Source: Acinetobacter pragensis | GTDB taxonomy: Bacteria > Pseudomonadota > Gammaproteobacteria > Pseudomonadales > Moraxellaceae | NCBI RefSeq assembly: GCF_001605895.1 | Contig: NZ_LUAW01000016.1 | Span: 1 to 64,000, forward strand | Length of the DNA: 64,000 nt | Direction: 5' to 3' | In this document: positions 8,665 to 17,134 of the stretch, piece by piece | Layout of the letters: the number at the start of each line of letters is the position of its first letter | How positions within the stretch are numbered: the stretch's first letter is position 1 | Notes under the pieces: generated by a model | Seen by the model: only the letters and a program-made list of their open reading frames with translations | What the model was told of the DNA's origin: nothing | Databases searched by the model: none | Translations under genes and position numbers: made by a program

Positions 8665-9545
8665 TGAAAGCAACCGAATTTAATCCGTCAGAGTATTTCG
8701 ATTCTATTTATGCCCGCCCTGTTATTTTAGAAGCAAAAAAACTCAGTCAAGTATTTAAGCATGGCAAAAATGAACGCACTGTTTTAAATCAGCTGGATCT
8801 AAAAATTCATAAGCGGGAATTTATCTGCGTGATTGGCCCATCGGGCTGCGGTAAATCAACTTTCAGCCGGATTGTAGCCGGACTTGACCCTTACAGCAGC
8901 GGGGCGCTTTTGGTCGATGGCAAAGCCATTGAAGGCCCAAGTCCTGAACGCGGTATGGTCTTTCAAGGCTATACCCTATTTCCATGGAAAACAGTCAAAG
9001 AAAATGTGATGTTCGGCCCTTTAATGAAAGGCGCCAGCAATGCTTCTGCCGAAGCCAGCGCCCGTGAATGGATTGACATTATTGGCTTGGAAAAGTACGA
9101 AAATCAGTATCCGCATCAGCTGTCTGGCGGTATGAAGCAGCGTGTCGCCATTGCCCGCGCGCTGGTGAATGAGCCAAAAATTTTGCTGATGGATGAACCA
9201 TTTGGCGCGCTTGATCCGCATACCCGCCAGAAGATGCAAAAGCATCTCATGGATCTTTGGCAAAACATTGATATCACCATTATTTTTGTAACGCATGATA
9301 TGGATGAAGCCATTCTTTTGGCAGACCGTATTGTCGCACTGAAAGCGAACCCTGGTGAAATTAAAGAAATTATTGAAGTTGACTTGCCGCGCCCGCGCAA
9401 CGCAGAACTGATGCTGACGCCTGAATTTAAACGTCTGCGTGACCGAGTCGATTTCTTGGTGCATGCACAGGAAGATGAACGGGATCCGGCACTTGAGAAT
9501 TTGCCTAAAATTCCGCGCATGACTCAAGTGAGCACCAGTAAATAA
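8664..9545 (+). CDS. ABC transporter ATP-binding protein, NitT/TauT type
   Basis: About 293 residues, starting at an ATG that shares a base with the permease stop (TAATG), so the two are translationally coupled. Walker A is G-P-S-G-C-G-K-S-T near 62, the Q-loop lies in F-Q-G-Y-T-L-F-P-W, the signature is L-S-G-G-M-K-Q-R and Walker B is I-L-L-M-D-E-P-F-G-A-L-D. The roughly 30-residue extension before the nucleotide-binding domain and the 40-residue tail are longer than in TauB or SsuB. It energises the neighbouring permease. Confidence 0.85.
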   Translation: MKATEFNPSEYFDSIYARPVILEAKKLSQVFKHGKNERTVLNQLDLKIHKREFICVIGPSGCGKSTFSRIVAGLDPYSSGALLVDGKAIEGPSPERGMVFQGYTLFPWKTVKENVMFGPLMKGASNASAEASAREWIDIIGLEKYENQYPHQLSGGMKQRVAIARALVNEPKILLMDEPFGALDPHTRQKMQKHLMDLWQNIDITIIFVTHDMDEAILLADRIVALKANPGEIKEIIEVDLPRPRNAELMLTPEFKRLRDRVDFLVHAQEDERDPALENLPKIPRMTQVSTSK

Positions 9546-9628
9546 TTAGCTTGATATTTTTTGACTGCACATCTTTGGGACGGCCCAAATGATGCCATAC
9601 AGCGTTGGACGGCCAATAGAGGAAAAGA

Positions 9629-10639
9629 ATGATGGATGAGCAATATGTATTGCCATTGGTAGATATCTCTCTGTTGAATAGCATGAATGCAGAAGATCGG
9701 CAGCAAGTTGCAAATAAGCTGAATCAGGCCTGCAAAGACGTCGGATTTTTATATATTCGCGGTGAGCAATTTCAGCCAGAACTGTTCAGCAATTTACTAA
9801 AAGTGACGCAATCTTATTTCTCTCAGCCTTTAGAGAAAAAAATGCAGAACTATATCGGCCAATCCTTAAATCATAGCGGCTATGTTCCTGTCGGCGAGGA
9901 GCAATTTACCGAATCCAGTATTGACCTGAAAGAAGCCTATGACATTAACTATGACTATCAAGGCGCAGCGTTAAAATTCCCGCTGCTCGGCCCGACGCAA
10001 TGGCCTGAAGATACAGCGTTTAAACAGCATGTATTGTCCTATTATCAGCACTTAAAAGCCATTGGCCAGCAAATTTTTCAGGCGATTGCAGTTGCATTAA
10101 ATTTAGATGAGCATCATTTTGATGCCTATATTTCCCATGCGCCCAGCCAGCTTCGGCTTCTGCATTATCCATTCAATCCTGCCGCACAGGATGCTGAGGG
10201 CATTGGCGCGCACACAGACTATGAATGCTTTACCCTGCTTTTGCCCACCGCGCCGGGCTTGCAAGTACTGAGCAAACAAGGTGAATGGATTGATATTCCA
10301 TTACTGAAAAATACGCTGGTCATGAATATTGGCGATATGATGGAAATCCTGTCCAATGGGCGCTGGCTGGCGACCAAACACCGCGTTAAAAAAGTGCAAC
10401 AGGAACGCTATTCTTTTCCGCTATTTTTCTCTTGCGATTATGACTATGTCATTCAGCCCGTTATTCCGAATGAACAGCCGCGCTACCCTGCGCTTAAAAG
10501 CGGTGAGCATTTGTTTAACCAAACGGCGCAAATCTTCAGTTACCTGAAAAAGAAAGTCGCCTCAGGTGAAATCGTCCTGCAAAATGCCCGCCCGCTATCT
10601 TCATTCGGCATGCCTGAAAACCCAATGGAGCCAAAATAA
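9629..10639 (+). CDS. Fe(II)/2-oxoglutarate-dependent oxygenase, isopenicillin N synthase-like
   Basis: 336 residues. The double-stranded beta-helix carries the iron ligands H195-x-D197 and H251 and the 2-oxoglutarate-binding R260-x-S262, all intact. The N-terminal D-x-G-F-L-Y segment near 37-42 is typical of the plant/bacterial IPNS-like group. It lies between the importer ATPase (84 bp upstream) and an unknown gene that overlaps its stop, in an operon with a sigma-54 promoter and the NikR-type operator. Known enzymes of this superfamily (ethylene-forming enzyme, plant homoarginine 6-hydroxylase) release guanidine from arginine derivatives. I infer a similar guanidine-releasing or guanidino-hydroxylating role. 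The substrate is unknown. Confidence 0.8.
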   Translation: MMDEQYVLPLVDISLLNSMNAEDRQQVANKLNQACKDVGFLYIRGEQFQPELFSNLLKVTQSYFSQPLEKKMQNYIGQSLNHSGYVPVGEEQFTESSIDLKEAYDINYDYQGAALKFPLLGPTQWPEDTAFKQHVLSYYQHLKAIGQQIFQAIAVALNLDEHHFDAYISHAPSQLRLLHYPFNPAAQDAEGIGAHTDYECFTLLLPTAPGLQVLSKQGEWIDIPLLKNTLVMNIGDMMEILSNGRWLATKHRVKKVQQERYSFPLFFSCDYDYVIQPVIPNEQPRYPALKSGEHLFNQTAQIFSYLKKKVASGEIVLQNARPLSSFGMPENPMEPK

Positions 10640-11541
10640 TGAATTTATTTGAAGCGCTCAAGTTAATTCCAACTCAGCCTGCTGAAGATGCTGTAATTCC
10701 AGCATCGTTATTTGGCGCTTTCCGCCGTAAAAGCATCAGTTTCTTTAATGGGCTCACTGATGAAAAAACCATTGTGTACTGGTTTCAGTCAAAAACCTTC
10801 ACTATTGATTTACGTCTAAAAAACCAGCGGGATACCCCATTGACAGAACGCCAAGGCTGGATTGGTGAAACATTGTGGGAGCCTGAAGCTGAACTGCTGT
10901 CTTGGTGCGTTGCAAAGAACGGTAATTTTCAGAATCACATACAGTGGCCAGAACCTGCCAAACTCCATACGGTCGGCAATTGTATTTTAGAGTTCTCCCC
11001 AAATAACACTTATGTCGAAGACTGGCGGCAACAGGCCGACTCTGGCGTCTTCCTTGGTCTGCGCATTCAGTCAGCCCAGCATCTTGCAACTGGAAAACAG
11101 ATTGCCTTAGACGGCGGGCTGATTATTTGTGGTCAATACATGGCCTATGCACAGTCGCGCTTGCCCGAATTACAGAATCAGTTATCTGAATACTCAAATT
11201 TAAATGAGGCTGTGCAGCTGAGCGCTGATACTAGCGCAACAGTGAAAGCAATTGAAAATTTTGAAGTGTCAATTTCTTTAGCGAACCAGAAAATTGATTA
11301 CAGCACCCAAAGTTTTAAAACCGGTCAGCAAATGCTTCTGGATGACTTTGAGGTTCTGGATGCTCAGACGTTAAGCCAGCAGAAAATGATTAATGGTGAA
11401 CCTTATACCGTGCTGTTTAAGGTGGATACCTATGCCCCGCATTATGAATTTCAGCGCAGTACCTCTGCAAGTTCTGCATGTGAAAATTGGTATGCCGCAG
11501 AACAGAATCATTTGGCTTTTCATGCTGCAGCAGTCAAATAA
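10639..11541 (+). CDS. Unknown protein encoded with the guanidine-locus oxygenase
   Basis: 300 residues with no signal peptide or membrane segment and no domain I recognise. The start ATG overlaps the oxygenase stop (TAATG), so the two are almost certainly made together. Isolated aromatic and acidic patterns (V-E-D-W-R-Q, W-I-G-E-T-L-W-E) suggest a beta-rich cytoplasmic protein. A product-binding or accessory enzyme role in the same step as the oxygenase is possible but only inferred from the overlap. Confidence 0.7.
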   Translation: MNLFEALKLIPTQPAEDAVIPASLFGAFRRKSISFFNGLTDEKTIVYWFQSKTFTIDLRLKNQRDTPLTERQGWIGETLWEPEAELLSWCVAKNGNFQNHIQWPEPAKLHTVGNCILEFSPNNTYVEDWRQQADSGVFLGLRIQSAQHLATGKQIALDGGLIICGQYMAYAQSRLPELQNQLSEYSNLNEAVQLSADTSATVKAIENFEVSISLANQKIDYSTQSFKTGQQMLLDDFEVLDAQTLSQQKMINGEPYTVLFKVDTYAPHYEFQRSTSASSACENWYAAEQNHLAFHAAAVK

Positions 11542-11550
11542 AAGGAAAAT

Positions 11551-11880
11551 ATGTCTTTTTTATATTTAGTTATTGCTGTCATTGCAGAAGTCCTCGCAAC
11601 CTCTGCTTTAAAGGCATCCAATGGATTTACAGAACTTTGGCCCGTCATTTTGATGATTGCCGGCTATGCCATTGCACTTTTCTTTTTAGGCCTGACGTTT
11701 AAATCTATTCCGATGGGCTTGGCATATGCGCTGTGGTCAGGTGCCGGCATTATTTTGATTTCATCCGTCGGCTGGATTTACTTTAAGCAGCAGCTGGATA
11801 TGGCGGCAATGATTGGGTTAGCTTTTATGATTTTAGGCATTGTCATTATCAATGTTTTTTCTAAAAGTACCCATCTTTAA
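11551..11880 (+). CDS. abeS: SMR-family multidrug efflux protein, AbeS/EmrE-like
   Basis: 109 residues and four membrane helices. The essential membrane glutamate is E13 in I-A-E-V, and the loop A-Y-A-L-W-S-G-A-G-I and helix-4 pattern I-V-I-I-N-V-F-S-K-S-T-H-L match A. baumannii AbeS closely (from memory). It exchanges protons for lipophilic or quaternary cations and belongs to the Qac/EmrE branch, not the Gdx guanidinium-exporter branch. AAGGAAA precedes the ATG. It starts only nine bases after the 300-residue gene, so it may be co-transcribed with the importer operon. Confidence 0.82.
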   Translation: MSFLYLVIAVIAEVLATSALKASNGFTELWPVILMIAGYAIALFFLGLTFKSIPMGLAYALWSGAGIILISSVGWIYFKQQLDMAAMIGLAFMILGIVIINVFSKSTHL

Positions 11881-12052
11881 CATTTACACCCTGTTTTACT
11901 CATTTTTATTTGCATCAGAACTTCGTTTTGCGGTTTTTTTCGCTTGCAGGGTTTAGCCATTCTGTTTTAATGGCGGCTCAGCCTGTTTGAAAACCCAAGC
12001 CTGCATGCAGAAAACGGTATTTAAGATTTTATTGGCTGTATGTATTTGACAC

Positions 12053-12082
12053 AAAAAATCCCAAGATATCTTGGGATTTTTT
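12053..12082. terminator. Terminator of the allophanate hydrolase operon
   Basis: A perfect palindrome with AAAAAATCCCAAG / CTTGGGATTTTTT arms. It lies 15 bp past the stop of the binding-protein gene on the minus strand and probably also stops transcripts coming from the left. Confidence 0.85.
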
Positions 12083-12096
12083 CAAATGCGCTTTAC

Positions 12097-13119
12097 TTAT
12101 TTCAGCTCTTCAACCAATGCTGGATAAATCGAGCCGTCTACATCCATTTCTGTTTTATAAATGCCATTAGCCACGTTGAATTTATTGACATGATAGCTTG
12201 AACCATACAAAGAATCAAAACCCTCACCCTTGCTAAACACTTTCTTATTCGCTTCTAAATCCAGCAAGTGTGTTCCGCCAATAAATTGTTCATACTGCGC
12301 AGGATCTACACCTACACGGGTTGACATAATTTTCACTGCATCGGCATGCGTTGCAGGGTCATTAATATATTTAACAGTTTTGTCCCAAACCTGAATAATC
12401 TTTTTCCATTCTTCTTTATTGGCCGATAAATGGGCCATATTGACGGTTAAGGTGTCATAAATTAAGCCGGGCTTATCCTTTGAAGTATAGATAATTTTAG
12501 ACCCAGCAACAGTTTTTAAGGCTTGATTCGCCACTGGCTGCCAGACCGCAATCGCTGAAATATCCGGGCTGGCAAATACTTGCGGCAATTCATTGGTCAT
12601 GGTATTGACCAGTTTTACATCCGATAGCTTAATTTTGGCATCTGTTAAAGCAGTGGACAGCAGTAAGTGATCAACCAGTCCTTTTTCAGTCGCAATATTT
12701 TTGCCTTTCAGCTCACTGATATTATTAATGCCAGCCTTGGCAATAATCACATCGTTGCCCGCCGAATAATCTGTCGCCATAATCATGACACCTTTGGTGC
12801 CGCCAGAACCTGTCACCAGATTATCGCCATTGGTTACTAAAACGGCATCCAGCTGATTAGCGGCAAAAGCAGATAAAGACGCGGAATAATCGAACCATTT
12901 AAAATCTGCATTAACTCCTGCTTCTTTCAGCCAGCCCTTTTCAATTGCAACCTGCCATGCGACAAAACCGGGCCAGTCACTATAGCCAATGGTGATGGTT
13001 TTTTCAGAAGTCTGTCCTTCTGCTTTCGCGTTCGGTTCTGGCGCCTTGGCGGTATTGTCACAGCCGCTCAGCAGAATTGCGGTAACTACAGATGCGGATA
13101 ACAGCGCTTTTTTGATCAT
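12097..13119 (-). CDS. ABC transporter substrate-binding lipoprotein, NMT1/NrtA type
   Basis: About 340 residues from the ATG at 13119, which overlaps the allophanate hydrolase stop by four bases (ATGA); an in-frame codon further upstream is unlikely. The signal sequence ends in the lipobox L-L-S-G-C near residue 20. The binding fold begins with I-G-Y-S-D-W-P-G-F-V-A-W, typical of the taurine/nitrate/thiamine-precursor class. It is probably the missing periplasmic partner of the permease/ATPase pair at 7720-9545, although it belongs to a different operon on the opposite strand. The shared operator type supports that pairing. Confidence 0.82.
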   Translation of the reverse strand: MIKKALLSASVVTAILLSGCDNTAKAPEPNAKAEGQTSEKTITIGYSDWPGFVAWQVAIEKGWLKEAGVNADFKWFDYSASLSAFAANQLDAVLVTNGDNLVTGSGGTKGVMIMATDYSAGNDVIIAKAGINNISELKGKNIATEKGLVDHLLLSTALTDAKIKLSDVKLVNTMTNELPQVFASPDISAIAVWQPVANQALKTVAGSKIIYTSKDKPGLIYDTLTVNMAHLSANKEEWKKIIQVWDKTVKYINDPATHADAVKIMSTRVGVDPAQYEQFIGGTHLLDLEANKKVFSKGEGFDSLYGSSYHVNKFNVANGIYKTEMDVDGSIYPALVEELK

Positions 13120-14927
13120 GATGCGATTTCCCCTATGCCAGAGCATTTGAATTTGGTATTTGTGGATTGGATGGATTGAATATAGTCACGCCAGCCGCCA
13201 AAATGGCTGATATCTAAGGCGTCTTCCAAGGCATGGCCTTCGCAAATAAAGCCTTTGGCCCAGCTGCCGTCTGCCAGCTGCACATTGCCAATGCCTAAAG
13301 GTGCTGGAACTTCCACAACAATGTGACCGAAATTGGCTAAGGGAATATCCCAAACTTCGACATCAATGGCTTGACCGCCTTTACTGGCGTACTGCAGCCC
13401 TGGTTTTGGCGGCGCGGTGTTTTTCAAGGCATATAATTTGTAATTTGGCGCCGTTTTAGTGGCTTTGAGCAAAGTGCCGCAGCGTGTGCTTAACTGAAAA
13501 TTCAGCGGCATGCCTGTCAAATGCGCGCCCACCACCGCCAGCTGCACTGAATGGGCTGATGTTATTTTGTCAGAAGGTTCATAGCTGATTTCAGAGGTGC
13601 CCAAAGGCAAATCCGCTGCTTGCTGCCAAGCCTGAGCAAAATTTGCCAGCGCTTGATCCATCCATGCAGAAGCAATAAATGTCACCCCTGTCGGAAGGCC
13701 ATCTGCTCGAATGGCATTCGGCAATGCGATAGCAGATAAATCTGCAAAATTGACAAAATTGGTATAAGCGCCCATATGGCTGTTTTTCACAAGCGGGTCG
13801 GCTTCAACTTCGCTGATTTTATAAATAGTCGGTGCAGTCGGTACCATTAAGGCATCGAAAGGCGCCAGTGCTAGGTTAATTTTCCGTGCCAAATCTGCAC
13901 GTTCATATTCTGCCTGCATGGCATCTACTGCAGAAAATTGATCCGCTTGCGCGATAATTTGACGAATCACAGCATGCGTCTGTTCACGCTTAACCATTTT
14001 TTCTACAGCGCTGGTGCGCTCTGCCACCCAAGATTTATTGTAAAGCGCAGAGGCCAATTGATTAAAAACCGTAAAATCGATTGATTCCACTGTATAGCCC
14101 AATGCTTTTACACGTTCCACAGCCTCAAAAAATGCCTTTTCTGACGCGGTATCACCATAAAACTCCAGCTGTTGCGGTATTGCAATTTTTGCTTTAGAAA
14201 ATTGAGTCGGCACATTTGCAGGATGCTGGCGAGAGTATTCATCTGCTGCGTCATAGCCTTGCATCACCTGTGCTGCCTGCCATGCATCGTCTGCGCTTAA
14301 AGCGAAAACTGAAATCACGTCTATGGTGCGGCACGCAGGAATTAAGCCGGCAGTAGAAAACCAGCCTTTGGTCGGCTTTAAACCGACAATATTATTATGG
14401 CCTGCCGGCACACGGCCTGAACCGGCAGTATCTGTGCCCAATGAAAATGGCACAATGCCTTTAGCGACAGCGACTGAAGAGCCTGAGCTTGAACCTCCGC
14501 TGATATATTCGGGGTTAAAACTGTTTTTAACCGCGCCATAAGGTGAACGCACACCCACTAAGCCCGTTGCAAACTGATCTAAATTGGTTTTCCCTAATAC
14601 AATTGCGCCAGCTGCTTTAAGTTTAGCCACGACAGCAGCATCGGTTTCTGCCAAATAGCAAGCTTCTTTGCATGCAGCTGTAGTATGAAAACCAGCAGCA
14701 TCAATATTATCCTTAACGGCAAACGGAATGCCGTACAGCGGCAAATCTGCTGGAGAAAGGCCATTCAAGGCAGAAAACTGCATTTGCAGCTGCGCATCAT
14801 TGGCGATTTCAATCCATACATGGCCATCGTTCTGAATGGCGGCTGCATAGGCCTTCAGGTCTTGCAGTTGAATGCTTCCAGAGGCATAGGCCTGTTTCCA
14901 GTCTTGTATAGTCCATAGGTCTTTCAC
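13116..14927 (-). CDS. atzF: Allophanate hydrolase
   Basis: 603 residues, full length. It hydrolyses allophanate to two ammonia and CO2. The amidase core carries the Ser-cisSer-Lys triad: the lysine in K-D-N-I-D near 70 and the serines in G-G-S-S-S-G-S-S near 145-150. A C-terminal domain of about 150 residues (from about 450) is typical of AtzF. The start is GTG after AGGAG, three bases past the NikR-like gene; the next gene overlaps by four bases. In this locus it finishes guanidine or urea breakdown; the carboxylase lies 4.3 kb away. Confidence 0.92.
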   Translation of the reverse strand: MKDLWTIQDWKQAYASGSIQLQDLKAYAAAIQNDGHVWIEIANDAQLQMQFSALNGLSPADLPLYGIPFAVKDNIDAAGFHTTAACKEACYLAETDAAVVAKLKAAGAIVLGKTNLDQFATGLVGVRSPYGAVKNSFNPEYISGGSSSGSSVAVAKGIVPFSLGTDTAGSGRVPAGHNNIVGLKPTKGWFSTAGLIPACRTIDVISVFALSADDAWQAAQVMQGYDAADEYSRQHPANVPTQFSKAKIAIPQQLEFYGDTASEKAFFEAVERVKALGYTVESIDFTVFNQLASALYNKSWVAERTSAVEKMVKREQTHAVIRQIIAQADQFSAVDAMQAEYERADLARKINLALAPFDALMVPTAPTIYKISEVEADPLVKNSHMGAYTNFVNFADLSAIALPNAIRADGLPTGVTFIASAWMDQALANFAQAWQQAADLPLGTSEISYEPSDKITSAHSVQLAVVGAHLTGMPLNFQLSTRCGTLLKATKTAPNYKLYALKNTAPPKPGLQYASKGGQAIDVEVWDIPLANFGHIVVEVPAPLGIGNVQLADGSWAKGFICEGHALEDALDISHFGGWRDYIQSIQSTNTKFKCSGIGEIAS

Positions 14928-14930
14928 GGC

Positions 14931-15383
14931 TTAAGCTCCTTCTGTCTGTATGTTGTTTTGCGGAATTGGCGGCATGACCGCATTCATTAATTCCAGATGC
15001 CCTTTGGTCACACCTTTTAAGACAATAAAATGCTGGCTAATGGCTTTCAGCTCACTACTCAGCCCTTGCAGGATCATGACTTCTAAAATTTTTTTATCAT
15101 CAAGCTGAATATGCAATGAGCTGACGACTTGTTCTAAAAACTGCTGCTGCAAATCTAAAAGCTGCATCCGCAGCGCGGCTACACTCGCGTCATACAGCAA
15201 GGTAAAGGTGCCGACCATGACTGCATTGCGCTGTTCCTGATCGGCAATCAGATGTTTATTAATCATGTCCACAATGGCTTGCGAGCGGCTTTCGTAATGC
15301 TGATCAACAATCTTTTGATCCAGCGCATTGACCGTCATTTCCGGTACAGTGATGCTGATACGCGCCAATTTCTGCTTAGGCAC
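14931..15383 (-). CDS. NikR-like ribbon-helix-helix regulator lacking most nickel ligands
   Basis: About 150 residues from the GTG at 15383, which follows AAGGA by seven bases. An N-terminal ribbon-helix-helix (R8-I-S10-I-T12, then helices to about 50) is followed by an ACT-like C-terminal domain, as in NikR. Compared with E. coli NikR, R8, S10 and T12 align with the base-contacting R3, T5 and T7. Of the nickel ligands only His87 is kept (H91); His76, His89 and Cys95 align with Q80, Q93 and I99. It is first in an operon with allophanate hydrolase and the binding protein. It probably represses three guanidine-locus promoters in response to something other than nickel. Confidence 0.8.
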   Translation of the reverse strand: MPKQKLARISITVPEMTVNALDQKIVDQHYESRSQAIVDMINKHLIADQEQRNAVMVGTFTLLYDASVAALRMQLLDLQQQFLEQVVSSLHIQLDDKKILEVMILQGLSSELKAISQHFIVLKGVTKGHLELMNAVMPPIPQNNIQTEGA

Positions 15384-15513
15384 GGCTTTATCCTTTTTTT
15401 GACTCTTGCTTAATATAAAAACCGGCACGTGCGCTAAGCAATTCAATTAAAAATGTCTTAAACAGATGCAGTATTTTTGCTGAACGGCTGCTGATCATGT
15501 GCATCTCCTTCGA

Positions 15514-15541
15514 GTAATACAAAAAATTCATTTGGTAATAC
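15514..15541. promoter_or_regulatory. NikR-geometry operator 2
   Basis: GTAATA-N16-TAATAC, 28 bp. It covers the predicted sigma-54 start site of the NikR-like/atzF/binding-protein operon (about -1 to +27), which would give autorepression. Confidence 0.68.
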
Positions 15542-15550
15542 CATTAGAAA

Positions 15551-15566
15551 TGCAGAATCTGTGCCA
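15551..15566 (-). promoter_or_regulatory. Sigma-54 promoter of the NikR-like/atzF operon
   Basis: TGGCACAGATTCTGCA on the minus strand has a perfect -24 element, C in place of the first T of the -12 element, and correct GG-GC spacing of ten bases. The predicted start is near 15540. Confidence 0.65.
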
Positions 15567-15821
15567 AGGTTTAAAATCATCAAAAACAGCAATGCCGTGC
15601 CAATTTGATATTTTTTGTGCGAAAAATGTGCAGAAAATTGCACTTTAATGTGCGTGCTGCACCACCGACGTTACTTTTATAGTTTTGTTATTTTTTAAAT
15701 TTTTCTTTACGGCTCACGGCATATCACCATATAAGCAGTTCATTTGAAACCATCAACGCGCGCCACAAAAAAATAAACATCATTTATAATGCTATTGATC
15801 GGCCTAATGTCAAATAAGCTT

Positions 15822-16904
15822 ATGAAGTACTTCAGTTGCGCTGTATGCTGCAATCAGGTGTTTTTTGCCAATTCATACTGTATGAACTGTCAAACCGCAT
15901 TAGGTTATATCGCCTCTGAAAAAGTGATGGGCTGCTTTGAAAAACACAATGCGACACTTTGGCTGGCGCTCAACCATAGCATTCATGGAATGCGCTATAA
16001 GCCTTGCCATAATTATCAGCACCATCAAGTATGCAATTGGATGATTCCCGCAGAAAGTGATGAGATTTATTGTGAATCGTGTTTGCTTACTCACACCATT
16101 CCCAACTTGGATAATCCCGATCATATTGTTTATTGGGCGCGGCTTGAACATGCCAAAAGGCGGTTTTTGTATTTAATGCAGCAGCTCAACATTATGCCTC
16201 ACCCCAAACGCAGCGAAGATGACCGTTTTGGACTGCGTTTTGACTTTTTAATGCCGACTGAAACTGAACCTGTTATGACTGGGCATGCCAACGGCATTAT
16301 TACCTTAAATGCCAGTGAAGCGGATGTCATTTACCGTGAAACTACCCGTATAAAAATGGGTGAAAACTATCGGACGCTTTTAGGCCATTTCCGCCATGAA
16401 AGCGGGCATTATTATTTTGATTTGATTAAGCATTTCCGGCCTGAATTAATTGATGAATTCCGTGTTTTATTTGGAGATGACAGGCAAGATTACCGTGAAG
16501 CGCTTAAACGCCATTACAACGATGGCGCACCGCTCAATTGGTCAGAATCTTTTGTCAGCTCTTATGCAAGCACACACCCATGGGAAGATTGGGCGGAAAC
16601 ATGGGCGCATTATCTGCATATGATGGATACTTTAGAAACAGCCTATCATGCAGGCTTGTCGGTTAAAACCGATAAAATTGGTTTAAATAATTTAGAATTG
16701 AAGGAAAATCCTATTGGCGCTCAAGATTTTGATGTGCTGTTGCAGCATTGGATGACGCTGACTTTTAACCTGAATGCCCTAAACCGCAGCATGGGCTTAG
16801 ATGATGCTTATCCTTTTACCTTATCTGATCCAGTACTGGAAAAATTGAGATTTATCCATCATAAATTGCTGAAATTATCTTTTAATCATAAAAATAGCGC
16901 TTAA
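15822..16904 (+). CDS. Putative zinc metallopeptidase with N-terminal zinc ribbon
   Basis: About 360 residues. The N-terminus carries C-A-V-C-C and C-M-N-C pairs (zinc ribbon), with further C/H pairs to about residue 110. The active-site motif F-R-H-E-S-G-H-Y (H-E-x-x-H) lies near 208, and a downstream E in W-A-E-T-W-A-H could be the third ligand. This is the layout of the putative zinc-binding metallopeptidase family (PF15887 type). The start is uncertain: ATGs at 15789, 15807 and 15822 are in frame. A TATAAT at 15785 overlaps the first one, so I prefer 15822. It has no evident link to the guanidine genes around it. Confidence 0.75.
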   Translation: MKYFSCAVCCNQVFFANSYCMNCQTALGYIASEKVMGCFEKHNATLWLALNHSIHGMRYKPCHNYQHHQVCNWMIPAESDEIYCESCLLTHTIPNLDNPDHIVYWARLEHAKRRFLYLMQQLNIMPHPKRSEDDRFGLRFDFLMPTETEPVMTGHANGIITLNASEADVIYRETTRIKMGENYRTLLGHFRHESGHYYFDLIKHFRPELIDEFRVLFGDDRQDYREALKRHYNDGAPLNWSESFVSSYASTHPWEDWAETWAHYLHMMDTLETAYHAGLSVKTDKIGLNNLELKENPIGAQDFDVLLQHWMTLTFNLNALNRSMGLDDAYPFTLSDPVLEKLRFIHHKLLKLSFNHKNSA

Positions 16905-16905
16905 A

Positions 16906-16937
16906 CTTCAAACTGTTCTTGATTTGAAGGTTTTTTG
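16906..16937 (+). terminator. Terminator after the metallopeptidase
   Basis: CTTCAAA / TTTGAAG arms followed by GTTTTTT. Confidence 0.75.
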
Positions 16938-17134
16938 ATTCATAAGGGCTTCCTATCTCAAGCGTTACCTAACATATATTTAACATAGATCCTGTTGCTA
17001 AATAGAGCACGCTCTAAACACACAGACCAACAATTATTTGAAATGCACCCAATAGCTGATTTTATGCTCTTTTTTTGACAATTTATTTCAGCCGCAATCA
17101 GGTAAAATGAATCAAAGATTTTTGAGTTCATATC

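Noticed and set aside
9021-9527. 168-codon open frame opposite the ABC ATPase gene
   Set aside because: Antisense shadow of a clear ATPase gene with no domain of its own.
14931-15383. Annotation as an ordinary nickel-responsive NikR
   Set aside because: Three of the four nickel-binding residues are replaced and no nickel transport or urease gene is in the window.
15588-15602. A second sigma-54-like sequence (TTGGCAC...TTGCT) upstream of the NikR-like gene
   Set aside because: The GG to GC spacing is nine bases instead of ten, which normally abolishes sigma-54 recognition; the site at 15551-15566 has correct spacing.
15458-15643. 61-codon open frame on the minus strand
   Set aside because: It covers the operator and sigma-54 promoter of the NikR-like operon, lacks a convincing ribosome binding site and has no recognised homology.
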